Source: an uncultured Oscillospiraceae bacterium (GTDB taxonomy: Bacteria > Bacillota > Clostridia > Oscillospirales > Ruminococcaceae). From it: a stretch of DNA of 10,144 nucleotides. A model generated the notes under the pieces. It worked only from the letters and a program-made list of their open reading frames with translations. It ran no database searches and was not told the DNA's origin. The position numbers and the translations under genes are program-made. The stretch lies in assembly GCA_900555435.1 (NCBI GenBank), contig USLH01000084.1, forward strand, positions 1-10,144, given 5' to 3'. Below, one piece after another: positions 1 through 7,078 of the stretch. Each line of letters opens with the position of its first letter. Position 1 is the first letter of the stretch.

Positions 1-7
1 TTTGGAG

Positions 8-49
8 TTTTTCCGGAGTTCTCCCTGTAATTGGAGTGCTCCGGAAAAA
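8..49. repeat. Inverted repeat with 11-bp arms
   Basis: The arms TTTTTCCGGAG (8-18) and CTCCGGAAAAA (39-49) are exact reverse complements. A second short pairing, CTCC (21-24) with GGAG (33-36), lies inside. On either strand the stem starts with a T-run and ends with an A-run, the opposite of an intrinsic terminator, and no T-tract follows the stem. It lies beyond the terminator of the surface-protein gene. Its role is unknown; it could be a binding site, a remnant of a repeat family, or the edge of a neighbouring regulatory region outside the window. Confidence 0.6.
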
Positions 50-98
50 ATGGTGAGTGAAAGGCTGAAGGTTTTTCGCTGTGGGCGGAAGGCTTCGG

Positions 99-137
99 AA
101 AAAAGGATGCCCCCGGGGCTTTGGCTGCTCCGGGGGC
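99..137 (-). terminator. Intrinsic terminator of the surface-protein gene
   Basis: On the minus strand an 8-bp GC-only stem, GCCCCCGG (137-130) with CCGGGGGC (116-109), is followed after four bases by six T residues (104-99). It begins 15 nt past the TGA stop at 152-154, the expected place for a rho-independent terminator. The adjoining AGC and GC bases may lengthen the stem slightly. Confidence 0.85.
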
Positions 138-151
138 GTGTAGGTTATGGG

Positions 152-3100
152 TCAGTCTTTCTTCTTTTTCCGGAGCACGAGGGCTGCGGAGGCGAAGAGG
201 AGGGCGGGGAGGAAGATCGCCGCTGCTTTTCCGGTCTGAGGCGGGATCGGCTCCGGCTTCGCTTCATCGGGAGAGGAGGGAGCAGGAGTCGGCTCCGGGA
301 TGCCGGGTGCATCGGGATCCGAAGGAGTCGTAGGCTCCGAAGGCTTTGCTGGATCTTCCGGTTTGCCGGGAGTAACCGGGGTCACCTCCGAAGAGGAGGT
401 GGTGGAGGCTGCCGCTTTTGCGGTGTCGCTTCGGCCCACGGGGCTTACGGCGATCAGCTCCACGGTGTAGCTCTCTCCGGCGGCCAGGCCGGTGAAGGTG
501 CCGGAAAGGGCAGTCCCGTCCAGCGTAAGAGTCTGAACGGCGGCGCCGTCTTTGTAGAGAGTGAGGGCGTAGGCAGTGGGCAGGGGGCGGTTATCCGCAG
601 CTGCCGGAGCCTGCCAGCTCACCGTCAGGGTGGCGCCGGTAGAAGCGACGGTCAGAGAGGGAGCCTCCGGAACGGAGAGTTGGCCTTTCAGCTGTCCCAG
701 CATTCCTTCCGCCGTCACAGTGACGGTGCGGGAGATCAGCTCGTTTGCGGGGACGCCGGAAATGGAAGCAGTGGTCTCGCCGCTGCTCCACTTGTACCGG
801 TAGACCGTGCGGGAAGCGTCTGCTACACGGACCGTGAGGGTGTAGGTGCCGTTGGTGTCAGGGGTCAATTCGATGAGCACCTTTCCGGTCAGCTCGCTCA
901 TGTCGGCGACGGACAGGTAAGCATCCTTCAGACTCTCATAAGCGGCTTTCAGCGCTTCGGCGGTGGGTTCTTCGATTCTCAAAAGGGCGTTGGCGGCGGC
1001 AATTTCGTTTTGCAGGCGCTGCCAGTCGGGGCTGGCGCCGTAGTCGGCTTCGGTCAGGGCTTCCGCCTTCCTGACCAGCTCGTTTAACTGCAGCAGAGCA
1101 GTGAAGACGTCGTGTTCTTCGAGGATGTCCTCCATCAGCTCCCACAGCCGGGAATCCCGGTTATAGGCGGTGACCACGGCCTTGTGGTCGATGCGGAGGT
1201 TTTCCGCCGTCATTTCGTCCAGTATCCGGTCTAAGAGGGATTCGGGCAGATTGCAGAGGAGCAGGAACTCGTTATCGTAGGTTTTGCCGGTATAGGCTTC
1301 CTCGGAGGCGGTGTAGCCTTCTGCGCCGGAAAGATAGCCCACGGTCTCGTTCAAGTCGGCGTAAGTGACGGTTTCGGCGGGAATGCCCAGCTTTGTCAGG
1401 ATCGTACGCAGCCGCTCGCCCCGGGAGGTGTCTTCGCCCAGATTGTAGAGGACGGCCTTGTAGGCGGGAACCTCTTCATCGGGGCCGATGACGGGAACGG
1501 AAACGGAGAGATAATCCACCTCTTCGCCTTCCCACTCGGTGTGGGGCAGGCGGAGCTTGATGATGAGCCGGGATCCGGGGGTCAGCTCGGCGCTGCTGAA
1601 GAAGGGGAGGGTCAGGGTGCCTTTGGTCTGCTGACCGTTGCGGGAATTGACCTGCGCCACTCGCTTGACCAGGGATGTGTTCTCCCACAGCTCTTTTTCT
1701 TCCACGTCCTGATCGGTGTAGCCGGCGGGGAACTGGTAGATGGTCACGTCGCAGTAGAACTCGCTGCCGAGGGAGAGGTACTCGTCGGAGTAGTCCACGG
1801 TGACGGAGACGCTTTCGGCGTCCGCTTTTACGGCGGTCACATCGAAGGCGGCATAGGGGTTGCCCCAGTCGGGAGAAGGCTCAATGGTGACGATCTGGGA
1901 ATAGGCGGTGTCGTCTCCGGCAGTCAGAACGATCTGGAGGTGAGAGCCGACCTTGATCTTTCCGCGGATGGGAAGGGTCTCCGAGGGGCTGCTGCGCCAG
2001 AGGGCGCGGGTATAAAGGACTTCCGCCGTGGCAGGATCCAGCGTGTCTCCGGAGAACTGGTAGAGGGTGTAGGTAGCTTCGTCTAAGCTGTTGTCAAACT
2101 GGATGGAAGCGGTCAGCTTGGTGTCGCCTGCGGTGATCTGCCGATCCAGAATGGAAACGGTGGGTTTCTGCTTTTCCGGAACCGCCTGAACGGTGACGGG
2201 GGAGCTGACTTTTTGGGTTTGGTCGGAAAGCTCCAGAACGGCGGTGAGCTTTTTGCCGGCAGTGAGCCTGTTGGCGCCGAAGGTTACCTTCTGGCTGTCC
2301 TTGTCGGAAGCAATGGCGCCGGAATAGATCAAATCGGAGCCGGTGTAGCTATCGCCGTCGTGGCAGTAGAGCTTCAGAATGCCGGTCAGACTTTCGTCGA
2401 AAACGGCCCGGACCCAAAGGTCGGAGCGGTCGGCGAGGACCTTGGAGGTGACGATGGCCACGGCAGCTTCCGTACCGGTTCCGCCGACGGAAGCGATGGT
2501 CACAGGGTCGCCGTACTGATAGTAGGTGCGGTCCTCATCCATATCGTAGCGATAAAGGTAGGCGAGCAGGGTATCGCCGGCTTTCAGCTCGGTACTCCAG
2601 TTAAAGGAGTAGTCGCCGGAGCCGGTATAGGTAGCGGAACCTAAACGGGTGCGGTTGTCGCCGTCGGTCTCCGAGGCCTTGCCGGTGGTCAGGATCAGAA
2701 GGCCGCCTTTGAATGCATCGTAACCGGTAACGGTCAGGGTGGCAGAGGTGGAAGCGTTGTTGTAGCTTCCCTCCTTAAAGGAGATGCTGTCCGAAGCGGC
2801 GGGAGCGGCGATCAAAACGGGCTCGCTTACCCTGGTGTAGATAAATTCCGCATCGGAATCGTAGCGATAGAGGTAAGCCTGAATGGTGTTGCCCTCCTTT
2901 AAGGCAACGGATTTGGAGAAGGGCAGCTCATAAATGCCCTCACCGTTAAAAGCGGCGGAGGCTAAGCGGGTACGGCTGTCCTGATCCGTTTCGGAAGCCT
3001 TTCCGGTGGTCAGGAAGAGGTAGCCGCCTTTGAAGTTATCGCAGCCGGTGACCGAAACGGTGGCTTTTTGGGAATCCACGGTGAAGGAGGTCTCCACGAT

Positions 3101-4885
3101 GGAAACGCTTTCTGCCTGTGTCGGGGCGGAGACGGGGAAGGTCTGGCTCTGCCAGGTGAGGGTTTCGCCGCCGTCCACATAGGTGAGCATCAGGCAGACG
3201 GAATCCCCGGCGGAAAGGCTTCCTTCCGTTAAAGAGAGGGAAATGCTGCCGGGCTTCTGGGCGAAAGCCTGCGCCAGCATGGCGGAGGTGTCGGGATTTC
3301 CGGAAGCGTCCGTTTTATAAAGACGGACAATGTTGATGTTGGTAAGAGAGGGCAGAAGGGCAGTGATGGTAAAGTCCGCCGTGGTGCTCTCCGAGGTCAG
3401 GAGCCCTGACAGGGAAGCGGAGAAAGGAACAGCTCGTTTTACGGTCACCGGCTCCGACTGAGCGAGGAGGCTGCCGTTGTTTAGGAGGAACGCCACGATC
3501 CTCCGGCCGGCGGCCAGAGAGGAGGTGGGGGTCAGGTCATATTCCTTCGCCTGGATCCCGGTGGTGACGCCAAGGGGCGTTCCGGCGGTGGAGGAGATCG
3601 TTTCGGAATCGGAAAAGCTCTTTAAGAGCAGGATAGTTCCGTCGGGAATGACGCCGGTAACGGCTGCATGGACGGTTTCATCCCCTTCTGTGACCGAGTC
3701 GGTCAGGGAAACGGCAGGGTCGCCGGTCTGGGACAGAGGGGTGACGGCCACGGAATCATCGGGGCGATGGAACATGGCTTCGTAGTCGTTGCCTTTTGCA
3801 AGGAAGAGCTGGGTGTTCTGGCCCCAGTAGACCACGGCCCGCACCCGGTAGCCGGCTTTCAGCGGCTCGCTTAAGGTGATCTCCTTGTGGGTGAAGGGGG
3901 TGCTGGCATTGATGTTGGAGGCAAGAGAGATCTGGCGCTCGCTTTCAAAATCGAAGGTCTCCCCTTCGGGATACTGGGCGACGGCGCAGATGATGCTGGT
4001 CTGCCCCGCCTGAGCGGCGGCGAACAGGCGCTGGTCTCCGGTGATGGAGATGTGGAGGGTGGTAGCGCCCTCGATCAGCTGGGTCTCGTCGATGGTGGCG
4101 TCGGGATAGACGTAATCTTCAAAGCCCTCGCCGTTTTCGTCCACGATCCGGATGGATTGGGAGTTGCAGGGGAGGTAGTAGTCTTCGCCTACGGGGACGT
4201 TCAGGCAGGCGATGATGCTGAAGCCCTTCTGCAGGGGGGAGTTGAAGGTCAGGTCTTCTTCAAAGCCGTCGGTGACATAACCGGACCACAGCCGGGTCAT
4301 GGCGATGGAATCGGGATCGAAGGTAGTGTTGGAAGCGTAGGAGAAGACGGTCATGTTGCAGCGGGCAACGCTCTCGTCCAGCTTCACCCGGACACGGACG
4401 CCGGTGTCGCTTTCTTTGAATGCGCCGTCCTTTAAAAGCTCCACGGAGCAGTTGGCGAGGATCTCTTTCGGGGTGGAAGCGGCTTTGCTGGTAACGGTGA
4501 CCGGAGCGGAAACGGTGTCGGAAACACTGCCGGTGCTGTCCCGCAAAACGGCGTAGAGCTTCGTTCCGGCCGTAGGGACGGAGGAGAGGGCCATTTTATT
4601 TGTGCCCTCGCTCAAGCTGCTCACCACAGCGAAAGAGAGGCTTTGGTAGGTGTTGAGCTTCGAGCTTTCGTAATCCTCGCCGGCGTCGACGGCTACGATG
4701 CGGAAGATGCCGGAGGCGGGGAGGTCGGAGAATGTGACGGTCAGTGCGGTGGTTTCCGGCGTGACGGTAGTCTCTTTGATGGTGACGGTGCGGTCCGCCG
4801 CAAAAACGGAGAGCGGGCACAGCGAAAACGCCATGAGAAGCGACAACATCACGCTGAAAAACCGGGTAAAACGGGGTTGCTTCAA
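152..4885 (-). CDS. Large sortase-anchored, multi-domain surface protein with DUF3783-like module
   Basis: The 1577-residue product is predicted to be exported and linked to the cell wall. Residues 1-29 are a signal peptide (basic start, hydrophobic core, likely cleavage after VFA). Residues 30-1140 read as about ten Ig-like beta modules of roughly 100 residues, each with alternating strands and a recurring 'L.AG..+.A.L' segment; residues 592-693 and 699-798 are a clear duplication. Residues 1142-1258 match DUF3783 and about 1261-1326 resemble a FIVAR helical module. A further beta module precedes an FnIII domain (about 1408-1495). A Pro/Glu/Ser-rich stalk (about 1500-1547) leads to the sorting signal PPQTG (1548-1552), a hydrophobic segment and the tail RKKKKD. 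The start is TTG, chosen because AGGAAGG sits 6 nt upstream and the signal peptide follows directly. No catalytic domain is recognised; adhesion or structural scaffolding is an inference. It is transcribed alone, divergently from pepF. Confidence 0.9.
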   Translation of the reverse strand: MKQPRFTRFFSVMLSLLMAFSLCPLSVFAADRTVTIKETTVTPETTALTVTFSDLPASGIFRIVAVDAGEDYESSKLNTYQSLSFAVVSSLSEGTNKMALSSVPTAGTKLYAVLRDSTGSVSDTVSAPVTVTSKAASTPKEILANCSVELLKDGAFKESDTGVRVRVKLDESVARCNMTVFSYASNTTFDPDSIAMTRLWSGYVTDGFEEDLTFNSPLQKGFSIIACLNVPVGEDYYLPCNSQSIRIVDENGEGFEDYVYPDATIDETQLIEGATTLHISITGDQRLFAAAQAGQTSIICAVAQYPEGETFDFESERQISLASNINASTPFTHKEITLSEPLKAGYRVRAVVYWGQNTQLFLAKGNDYEAMFHRPDDSVAVTPLSQTGDPAVSLTDSVTEGDETVHAAVTGVIPDGTILLLKSFSDSETISSTAGTPLGVTTGIQAKEYDLTPTSSLAAGRRIVAFLLNNGSLLAQSEPVTVKRAVPFSASLSGLLTSESTTADFTITALLPSLTNINIVRLYKTDASGNPDTSAMLAQAFAQKPGSISLSLTEGSLSAGDSVCLMLTYVDGGETLTWQSQTFPVSAPTQAESVSIVETSFTVDSQKATVSVTGCDNFKGGYLFLTTGKASETDQDSRTRLASAAFNGEGIYELPFSKSVALKEGNTIQAYLYRYDSDAEFIYTRVSEPVLIAAPAASDSISFKEGSYNNASTSATLTVTGYDAFKGGLLILTTGKASETDGDNRTRLGSATYTGSGDYSFNWSTELKAGDTLLAYLYRYDMDEDRTYYQYGDPVTIASVGGTGTEAAVAIVTSKVLADRSDLWVRAVFDESLTGILKLYCHDGDSYTGSDLIYSGAIASDKDSQKVTFGANRLTAGKKLTAVLELSDQTQKVSSPVTVQAVPEKQKPTVSILDRQITAGDTKLTASIQFDNSLDEATYTLYQFSGDTLDPATAEVLYTRALWRSSPSETLPIRGKIKVGSHLQIVLTAGDDTAYSQIVTIEPSPDWGNPYAAFDVTAVKADAESVSVTVDYSDEYLSLGSEFYCDVTIYQFPAGYTDQDVEEKELWENTSLVKRVAQVNSRNGQQTKGTLTLPFFSSAELTPGSRLIIKLRLPHTEWEGEEVDYLSVSVPVIGPDEEVPAYKAVLYNLGEDTSRGERLRTILTKLGIPAETVTYADLNETVGYLSGAEGYTASEEAYTGKTYDNEFLLLCNLPESLLDRILDEMTAENLRIDHKAVVTAYNRDSRLWELMEDILEEHDVFTALLQLNELVRKAEALTEADYGASPDWQRLQNEIAAANALLRIEEPTAEALKAAYESLKDAYLSVADMSELTGKVLIELTPDTNGTYTLTVRVADASRTVYRYKWSSGETTASISGVPANELISRTVTVTAEGMLGQLKGQLSVPEAPSLTVASTGATLTVSWQAPAAADNRPLPTAYALTLYKDGAAVQTLTLDGTALSGTFTGLAAGESYTVELIAVSPVGRSDTAKAAASTTSSSEVTPVTPGKPEDPAKPSEPTTPSDPDAPGIPEPTPAPSSPDEAKPEPIPPQTGKAAAIFLPALLFASAALVLRKKKKD
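230..244 (-). other. Sortase recognition motif PPQTG (codons)
   Basis: Residues 1548-1552 of the surface protein read PPQTG, followed by a hydrophobic segment of about 17 residues and a tail of one Arg, four Lys and one Asp. This is the standard tripartite cell-wall sorting signal. The first residue is Pro rather than Leu. (S/P)PxTG-type motifs are known substrates of Clostridioides difficile SrtB, so a class B/D-like clostridial sortase, encoded outside this window, is the likely partner. Confidence 0.9.
1112..1462 (-). other. DUF3783-like module inside the surface protein
   Basis: Residues 1142-1258 contain the pattern I know from DUF3783: an opening 'VLYNL', an 'LGI....VTYADLNETVGYL' stretch, 'Y.G..YDNEFLLLCNL', 'LLDRILDEM', and an ending 'IDHKAVVTAYNRD...LWEL...ILEEH'. 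In the clostridial proteins I know this family is a short stand-alone protein without a signal peptide. The assignment rests on recalled family pattern, not a profile search. The function of the family is unknown to me. Confidence 0.72.
2492..2791 (-). repeat. Internal domain repeat, copy B
   Basis: This encodes residues 699-798 of the surface protein. It shares with copy A, upstream in the protein, the block 'FKGG.L.LTTGKASETD.D.RTRL.SA' and, later, 'AYLYRYD.D'. The copies have diverged outside these blocks, so the duplication is not recent. Conservation of the loop-like TTGKASETD block suggests a structural or binding role. Confidence 0.8.
2807..3112 (-). repeat. Internal domain repeat, copy A
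   Basis: This encodes residues 592-693 and is adjacent to copy B with only a short linker (around residues 694-698). The aligned features are a first strand beginning S.S, the 'TVTG.D.FKGG' stretch, TTGKASETD, RTRL, and 'AYLYRYD'. The flanking beta modules have the same approximate length but lack the TTGKASETD block. Confidence 0.8.
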
Positions 4886-4890
4886 GTGGA

Positions 4891-4898
4891 TCCTTCCT
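4891..4898 (-). promoter_or_regulatory. Ribosome binding site deciding the TTG start
   Basis: On the minus strand AGGAAGGA lies immediately upstream of the TTG at 4885-4883, with 6 nt between the GGAAGG core and the start codon. No ATG or GTG in frame fits better, and the coding sequence from this TTG gives a complete signal peptide. Confidence 0.8.
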
Positions 4899-4925
4899 TT
4901 CCTGATAGAAGTTAGTCAAAGCTAA

Positions 4926-4939
4926 TTAGCATATGCTAA
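4926..4939. promoter_or_regulatory. Palindromic operator candidate (TTAGCATATGCTAA)
   Basis: This is a 14-nt perfect palindrome lying about +5 to +18 relative to the inferred transcription start of the surface-protein gene. Further TAGC-like half-sites flank it (GTTAG at 4911-4915, GCTAA at 4921-4925). The position, just downstream of the -10 box, fits a repressor operator. DtxR/MntR, MarR or TetR family proteins bind palindromes of this size, but the regulator cannot be named from the sequence. Confidence 0.6.
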
Positions 4940-4950
4940 CCAACGGGACT

Positions 4951-4979
4951 ATTTTAGCATAGAGGGAATGGGTTGTCAA
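4951..4979 (-). promoter_or_regulatory. Sigma-A promoter of the surface-protein gene
   Basis: On the minus strand the -35 box is a perfect TTGACA (4979-4974), then a 17-nt spacer, then TAAAAT (4956-4951). The spacer ends in TGC, giving an extended -10 element. Transcription should start near 4944, giving an untranslated leader of about 60 nt. This is a strong promoter by sequence, consistent with a need for repression at the adjacent palindrome. Confidence 0.85.
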
Positions 4980-5035
4980 GAAAAACGGAAAGATTTTACA
5001 GATTCGGTAAAGCTAAGGGATTTTTCGGGAAGGGC

Positions 5036-5064
5036 TTTACTTTTTTGGACAGATTCTCTATAAT
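5036..5064 (+). promoter_or_regulatory. Sigma-A promoter of pepF
   Basis: TTTACT (5036-5041), a 17-nt spacer and a perfect TATAAT (5059-5064) lie upstream of pepF. The inferred start is near 5071, giving a leader of about 40 nt. The -35 region (GGGCTTTAC) is the same as that of the tRNA-Gly promoter further right. Confidence 0.82.
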
Positions 5065-5073
5065 GGAAAAGAG

Positions 5074-5091
5074 CGATCCGGTATGGGATCG
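5074..5091 (+). other. 5'-UTR hairpin of pepF mRNA
   Basis: CGATCC (5074-5079) and GGATCG (5086-5091) form a 6-bp stem with a 6-nt loop, close to the predicted 5' end of the transcript and just before the ribosome binding site (AAGGGAG, 5097-5103). Such 5' hairpins can protect mRNA from decay; a regulatory role is inference only. Confidence 0.5.
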
Positions 5092-5111
5092 AAAAGAAGG
5101 GAGACATTAAG

Positions 5112-6878
5112 ATGGATCTTCAGATGACATGGAATACAGAGGACCTTTTCCCCACGCCGGAGGCATGGGACAAGGCGATGGAACAGTTAAAGGGGCTGAT
5201 TGACGAGCTGGCGGCCCGGAGGGGGCACTTTGCAGGCTCGGCTGCGGAGCTTTTAAGGTCGGCGAAGCTCTATGAGGACAGTAAAATTCGATTTCGGCGG
5301 CTAGCGCTCTATGCTTCCTGCAACTTCGATCAGGATATGTCGAACGGTGCGGCAAAGGAACGGTGGGGGCGGTTTCTCAATTTGAACGCAAGCATGGAGG
5401 AGCGAATGGCGTTCCTTGTGCCAGAGCTGATGCAGTACGACATGGACACCTTCAACGCCTATTGCAAAGAGGAGCCGGAGCTGGAGCGTTACCGCCATCT
5501 GGCGGAGGACATTTTCTCCCGGAAGGAGCACGTCCTGGACACCAACGGGGAAGAGATCCTCTCTCGGATGAATGATCTGGCCGGAACATATGGCGACATC
5601 TATGACGACCTGACCGTCAATGACACGGAATATCCCACCATTGACGGCCCGGATGGGGAGAAGGTCGGGGTCACCGAAGCAGGCTACGGCAGCGCTTTGT
5701 TAAGCCCCGACCGGGATTTCCGGAAGCGTTACTTTGAAGCGCTGCTTGGAACCTACGGCAAGCACATCAACACCATTTCCAGCAACTATTCGGCGGCGGT
5801 TCGGGCGAAGGTCTATCTGGCCAAGAGCCGGAAATATCCTTCCGCCAGAGCCAGCGCACTGGCGGACAATTTCGTGCCGGAGGAGGTTTACGACAACCTC
5901 ATCGAAAACGTCCGGGCAGGTGTTGGTCCGCTGCAGGACTACGTTTCCCTGCGGAAGAAGATTTTGGGGATCTCGGACTTCCACTTCTACGATTTCTTTG
6001 TGCCCATCGTCCCGGATGTGGATCGGAGCTATTCGTATGAAGAAGGAAAAGAGCTGGTGCTGAAGGCTGCTGCCATTCTGGGCGAGGACTATACGACTGT
6101 GATGAAACGGGCGGTAAATGAGCGGTGGATCGACGTCCTTCCCGGGAAGAACAAACGCACCGGCGCTTACTCCAACAGCTGCTACGACGAACATCCGTAT
6201 ATGCTCTTAAACTACACCGATACGCTGGAGGATGTGTTCACGCTGATTCACGAGCTGGGGCACTCCATGCACAGCTACTTCAGCAATCAGAACCAGCCGG
6301 TTCTCGATGCGGACTACAGCATTTTCTGCGCCGAGGTGGCGTCTACCACCAACGAGATGCTGCTCTATCACTACCTGCTGGAGCGGGCGGAGACGAAGGA
6401 GCAGAAAACGCTGCTGCTGGCGAAGCATCTGGACGACATCCGCTCCACCTTCTATCGGCAGACCATGTTCGCTGATTTTGAGAACCAGACCCACAAGCTG
6501 GCGGAGGCCGGGGAACCGCTGACCCCCACCGTGCTCTGCGGCATCCACCAGAAGCTGAACGCCGACTACTATGGGCCGGAATTTGTGGCGGATCCGATCA
6601 TTTCCTGGGAGTGGGCACGGATCCCTCACTTCTACCGGAATTTCTATGTGTACCAGTACGCCACCGGCATTTCCGCCGCCATCGCCATTTCCCGGCGGAT
6701 CCTTTCCGAGGGACAGCCGGCGGTGGATGACTACCGGAAGTTCCTGACCACCGGCGGCAGCGGCCATCCCATCGACCTGTTGCGGATCGCCGGGGTAGAC
6801 ATGGCGTCGCCCAAGCCCATTCAGGACACCATTGCCGATTTCTCGGAGACCCTCGCACAACTCAAAGCGCTTCTGTAA
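5112..6878 (+). CDS. pepF: Oligoendopeptidase F (M3B family zinc peptidase)
   Basis: This 588-residue protein is a cytosolic zinc metallopeptidase that cleaves short peptides, contributing to recycling of peptides after uptake or protein turnover. The zinc site is HELGH at residues 380-384, with the third ligand Glu408 in 'FCAEVAST'. The PepF signature 'HFYRNFYVYQYATG' (506-519) supplies the conserved tyrosines of the active site. The N-terminal half is the helical lobe that closes over the cleft, including 'LAGTYGDIYDDL' (156-167). Length is close to the usual 600 residues and there is no signal peptide. The ATG start has AAGGGAG 8 nt upstream. It has its own promoter and terminator, so it appears monocistronic, divergent from the surface-protein gene. 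Nothing looks damaged. Members vary in preferred peptide length, which cannot be read from the sequence. Confidence 0.96.
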   Translation: MDLQMTWNTEDLFPTPEAWDKAMEQLKGLIDELAARRGHFAGSAAELLRSAKLYEDSKIRFRRLALYASCNFDQDMSNGAAKERWGRFLNLNASMEERMAFLVPELMQYDMDTFNAYCKEEPELERYRHLAEDIFSRKEHVLDTNGEEILSRMNDLAGTYGDIYDDLTVNDTEYPTIDGPDGEKVGVTEAGYGSALLSPDRDFRKRYFEALLGTYGKHINTISSNYSAAVRAKVYLAKSRKYPSARASALADNFVPEEVYDNLIENVRAGVGPLQDYVSLRKKILGISDFHFYDFFVPIVPDVDRSYSYEEGKELVLKAAAILGEDYTTVMKRAVNERWIDVLPGKNKRTGAYSNSCYDEHPYMLLNYTDTLEDVFTLIHELGHSMHSYFSNQNQPVLDADYSIFCAEVASTTNEMLLYHYLLERAETKEQKTLLLAKHLDDIRSTFYRQTMFADFENQTHKLAEAGEPLTPTVLCGIHQKLNADYYGPEFVADPIISWEWARIPHFYRNFYVYQYATGISAAIAISRRILSEGQPAVDDYRKFLTTGGSGHPIDLLRIAGVDMASPKPIQDTIADFSETLAQLKALL

Positions 6879-6881
6879 TCG

Positions 6882-6921
6882 AAAAAGCCTGCCCGAAACA
6901 AATGCTTTGGGCAGGCTTTTT
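6882..6921 (+). terminator. Intrinsic terminator of pepF
   Basis: A 13-bp perfect stem pairs AAAAAGCCTGCCC (6882-6894) with GGGCAGGCTTTTT (6909-6921) across a 14-nt loop, three bases past the stop codon. The T-run at the end of the stem is the termination tract. The A-run at the other side would allow it to act on the minus strand as well. Confidence 0.92.
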
Positions 6922-6952
6922 GAAAAAAATCCGGAAAATTTTTATTTTGGGC

Positions 6953-6981
6953 TTTACAAACAGAAGGAAATCGTGTATAAT
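6953..6981 (+). promoter_or_regulatory. Promoter of tRNA-Gly
   Basis: TTTACA (6953-6958), a 17-nt spacer and TATAAT (6976-6981) precede the tRNA. Transcription should begin near 6988, leaving a short 5' leader of about 16 nt for RNase P to remove. Confidence 0.88.
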
Positions 6982-7003
6982 AGAAAAGCTGAATCTCTTC
7001 TGT

Positions 7004-7077
7004 GCGGATGTGGTTCAATGGTAGAACTCCAGCTTCCCAAGCTGGAAACGCGGGTTCGATTCCCGTCGTCCGCTCCA
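7004..7077 (+). tRNA. tRNA-Gly (anticodon CCC)
   Basis: The sequence folds as a standard cloverleaf. The acceptor stem pairs GCGGATG (7004-7010) with CGTCCGC (7067-7073), including one G-U pair. The anticodon stem CCAGC/GCTGG encloses the loop TTCCCAA, giving anticodon CCC (7036-7038), which reads the glycine codon GGG. The T-arm has GGTTCGATTCC, and the discriminator T is followed by an encoded CCA. It is a single-gene transcription unit with its own promoter and terminator. I saw no repeated copy of the tRNA 3' end nearby that would mark an integrated element. Confidence 0.96.
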
Positions 7078-7078
7078 A

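Noticed and set aside
2..1087. Long open frame of 361 codons on the plus strand
   Set aside because: It is antisense to the 3' part of the surface-protein gene. Its product is low-complexity, rich in Gly and Arg, without a recognisable domain, and it has no ribosome binding site. Long antisense frames are expected in GC-rich genes.
1541..2086. Open frame of 181 codons on the plus strand, and a similar one at 3887-4435
   Set aside because: Both lie wholly antisense to the surface-protein gene, are Gly/Val-rich with no family resemblance, and have no promoter or ribosome binding site that sets them apart.
2492..3112. CRISPR-like or nucleotide tandem repeat array
   Set aside because: There are only two copies, about 300 nt long, conserved mainly at protein level and in frame. 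This is domain duplication, not a DNA repeat array.
6207..6860. Minus-strand open frame of 217 codons inside pepF
   Set aside because: It is antisense to the most conserved, catalytic half of pepF, whose coding frame is certain. The product shows no domain pattern.
7004..7077. tRNA-Gly as the attachment site of an integrated element
   Set aside because: No integrase gene and no direct repeat of the tRNA 3' end is visible in the window, and the neighbours look like ordinary chromosomal genes.
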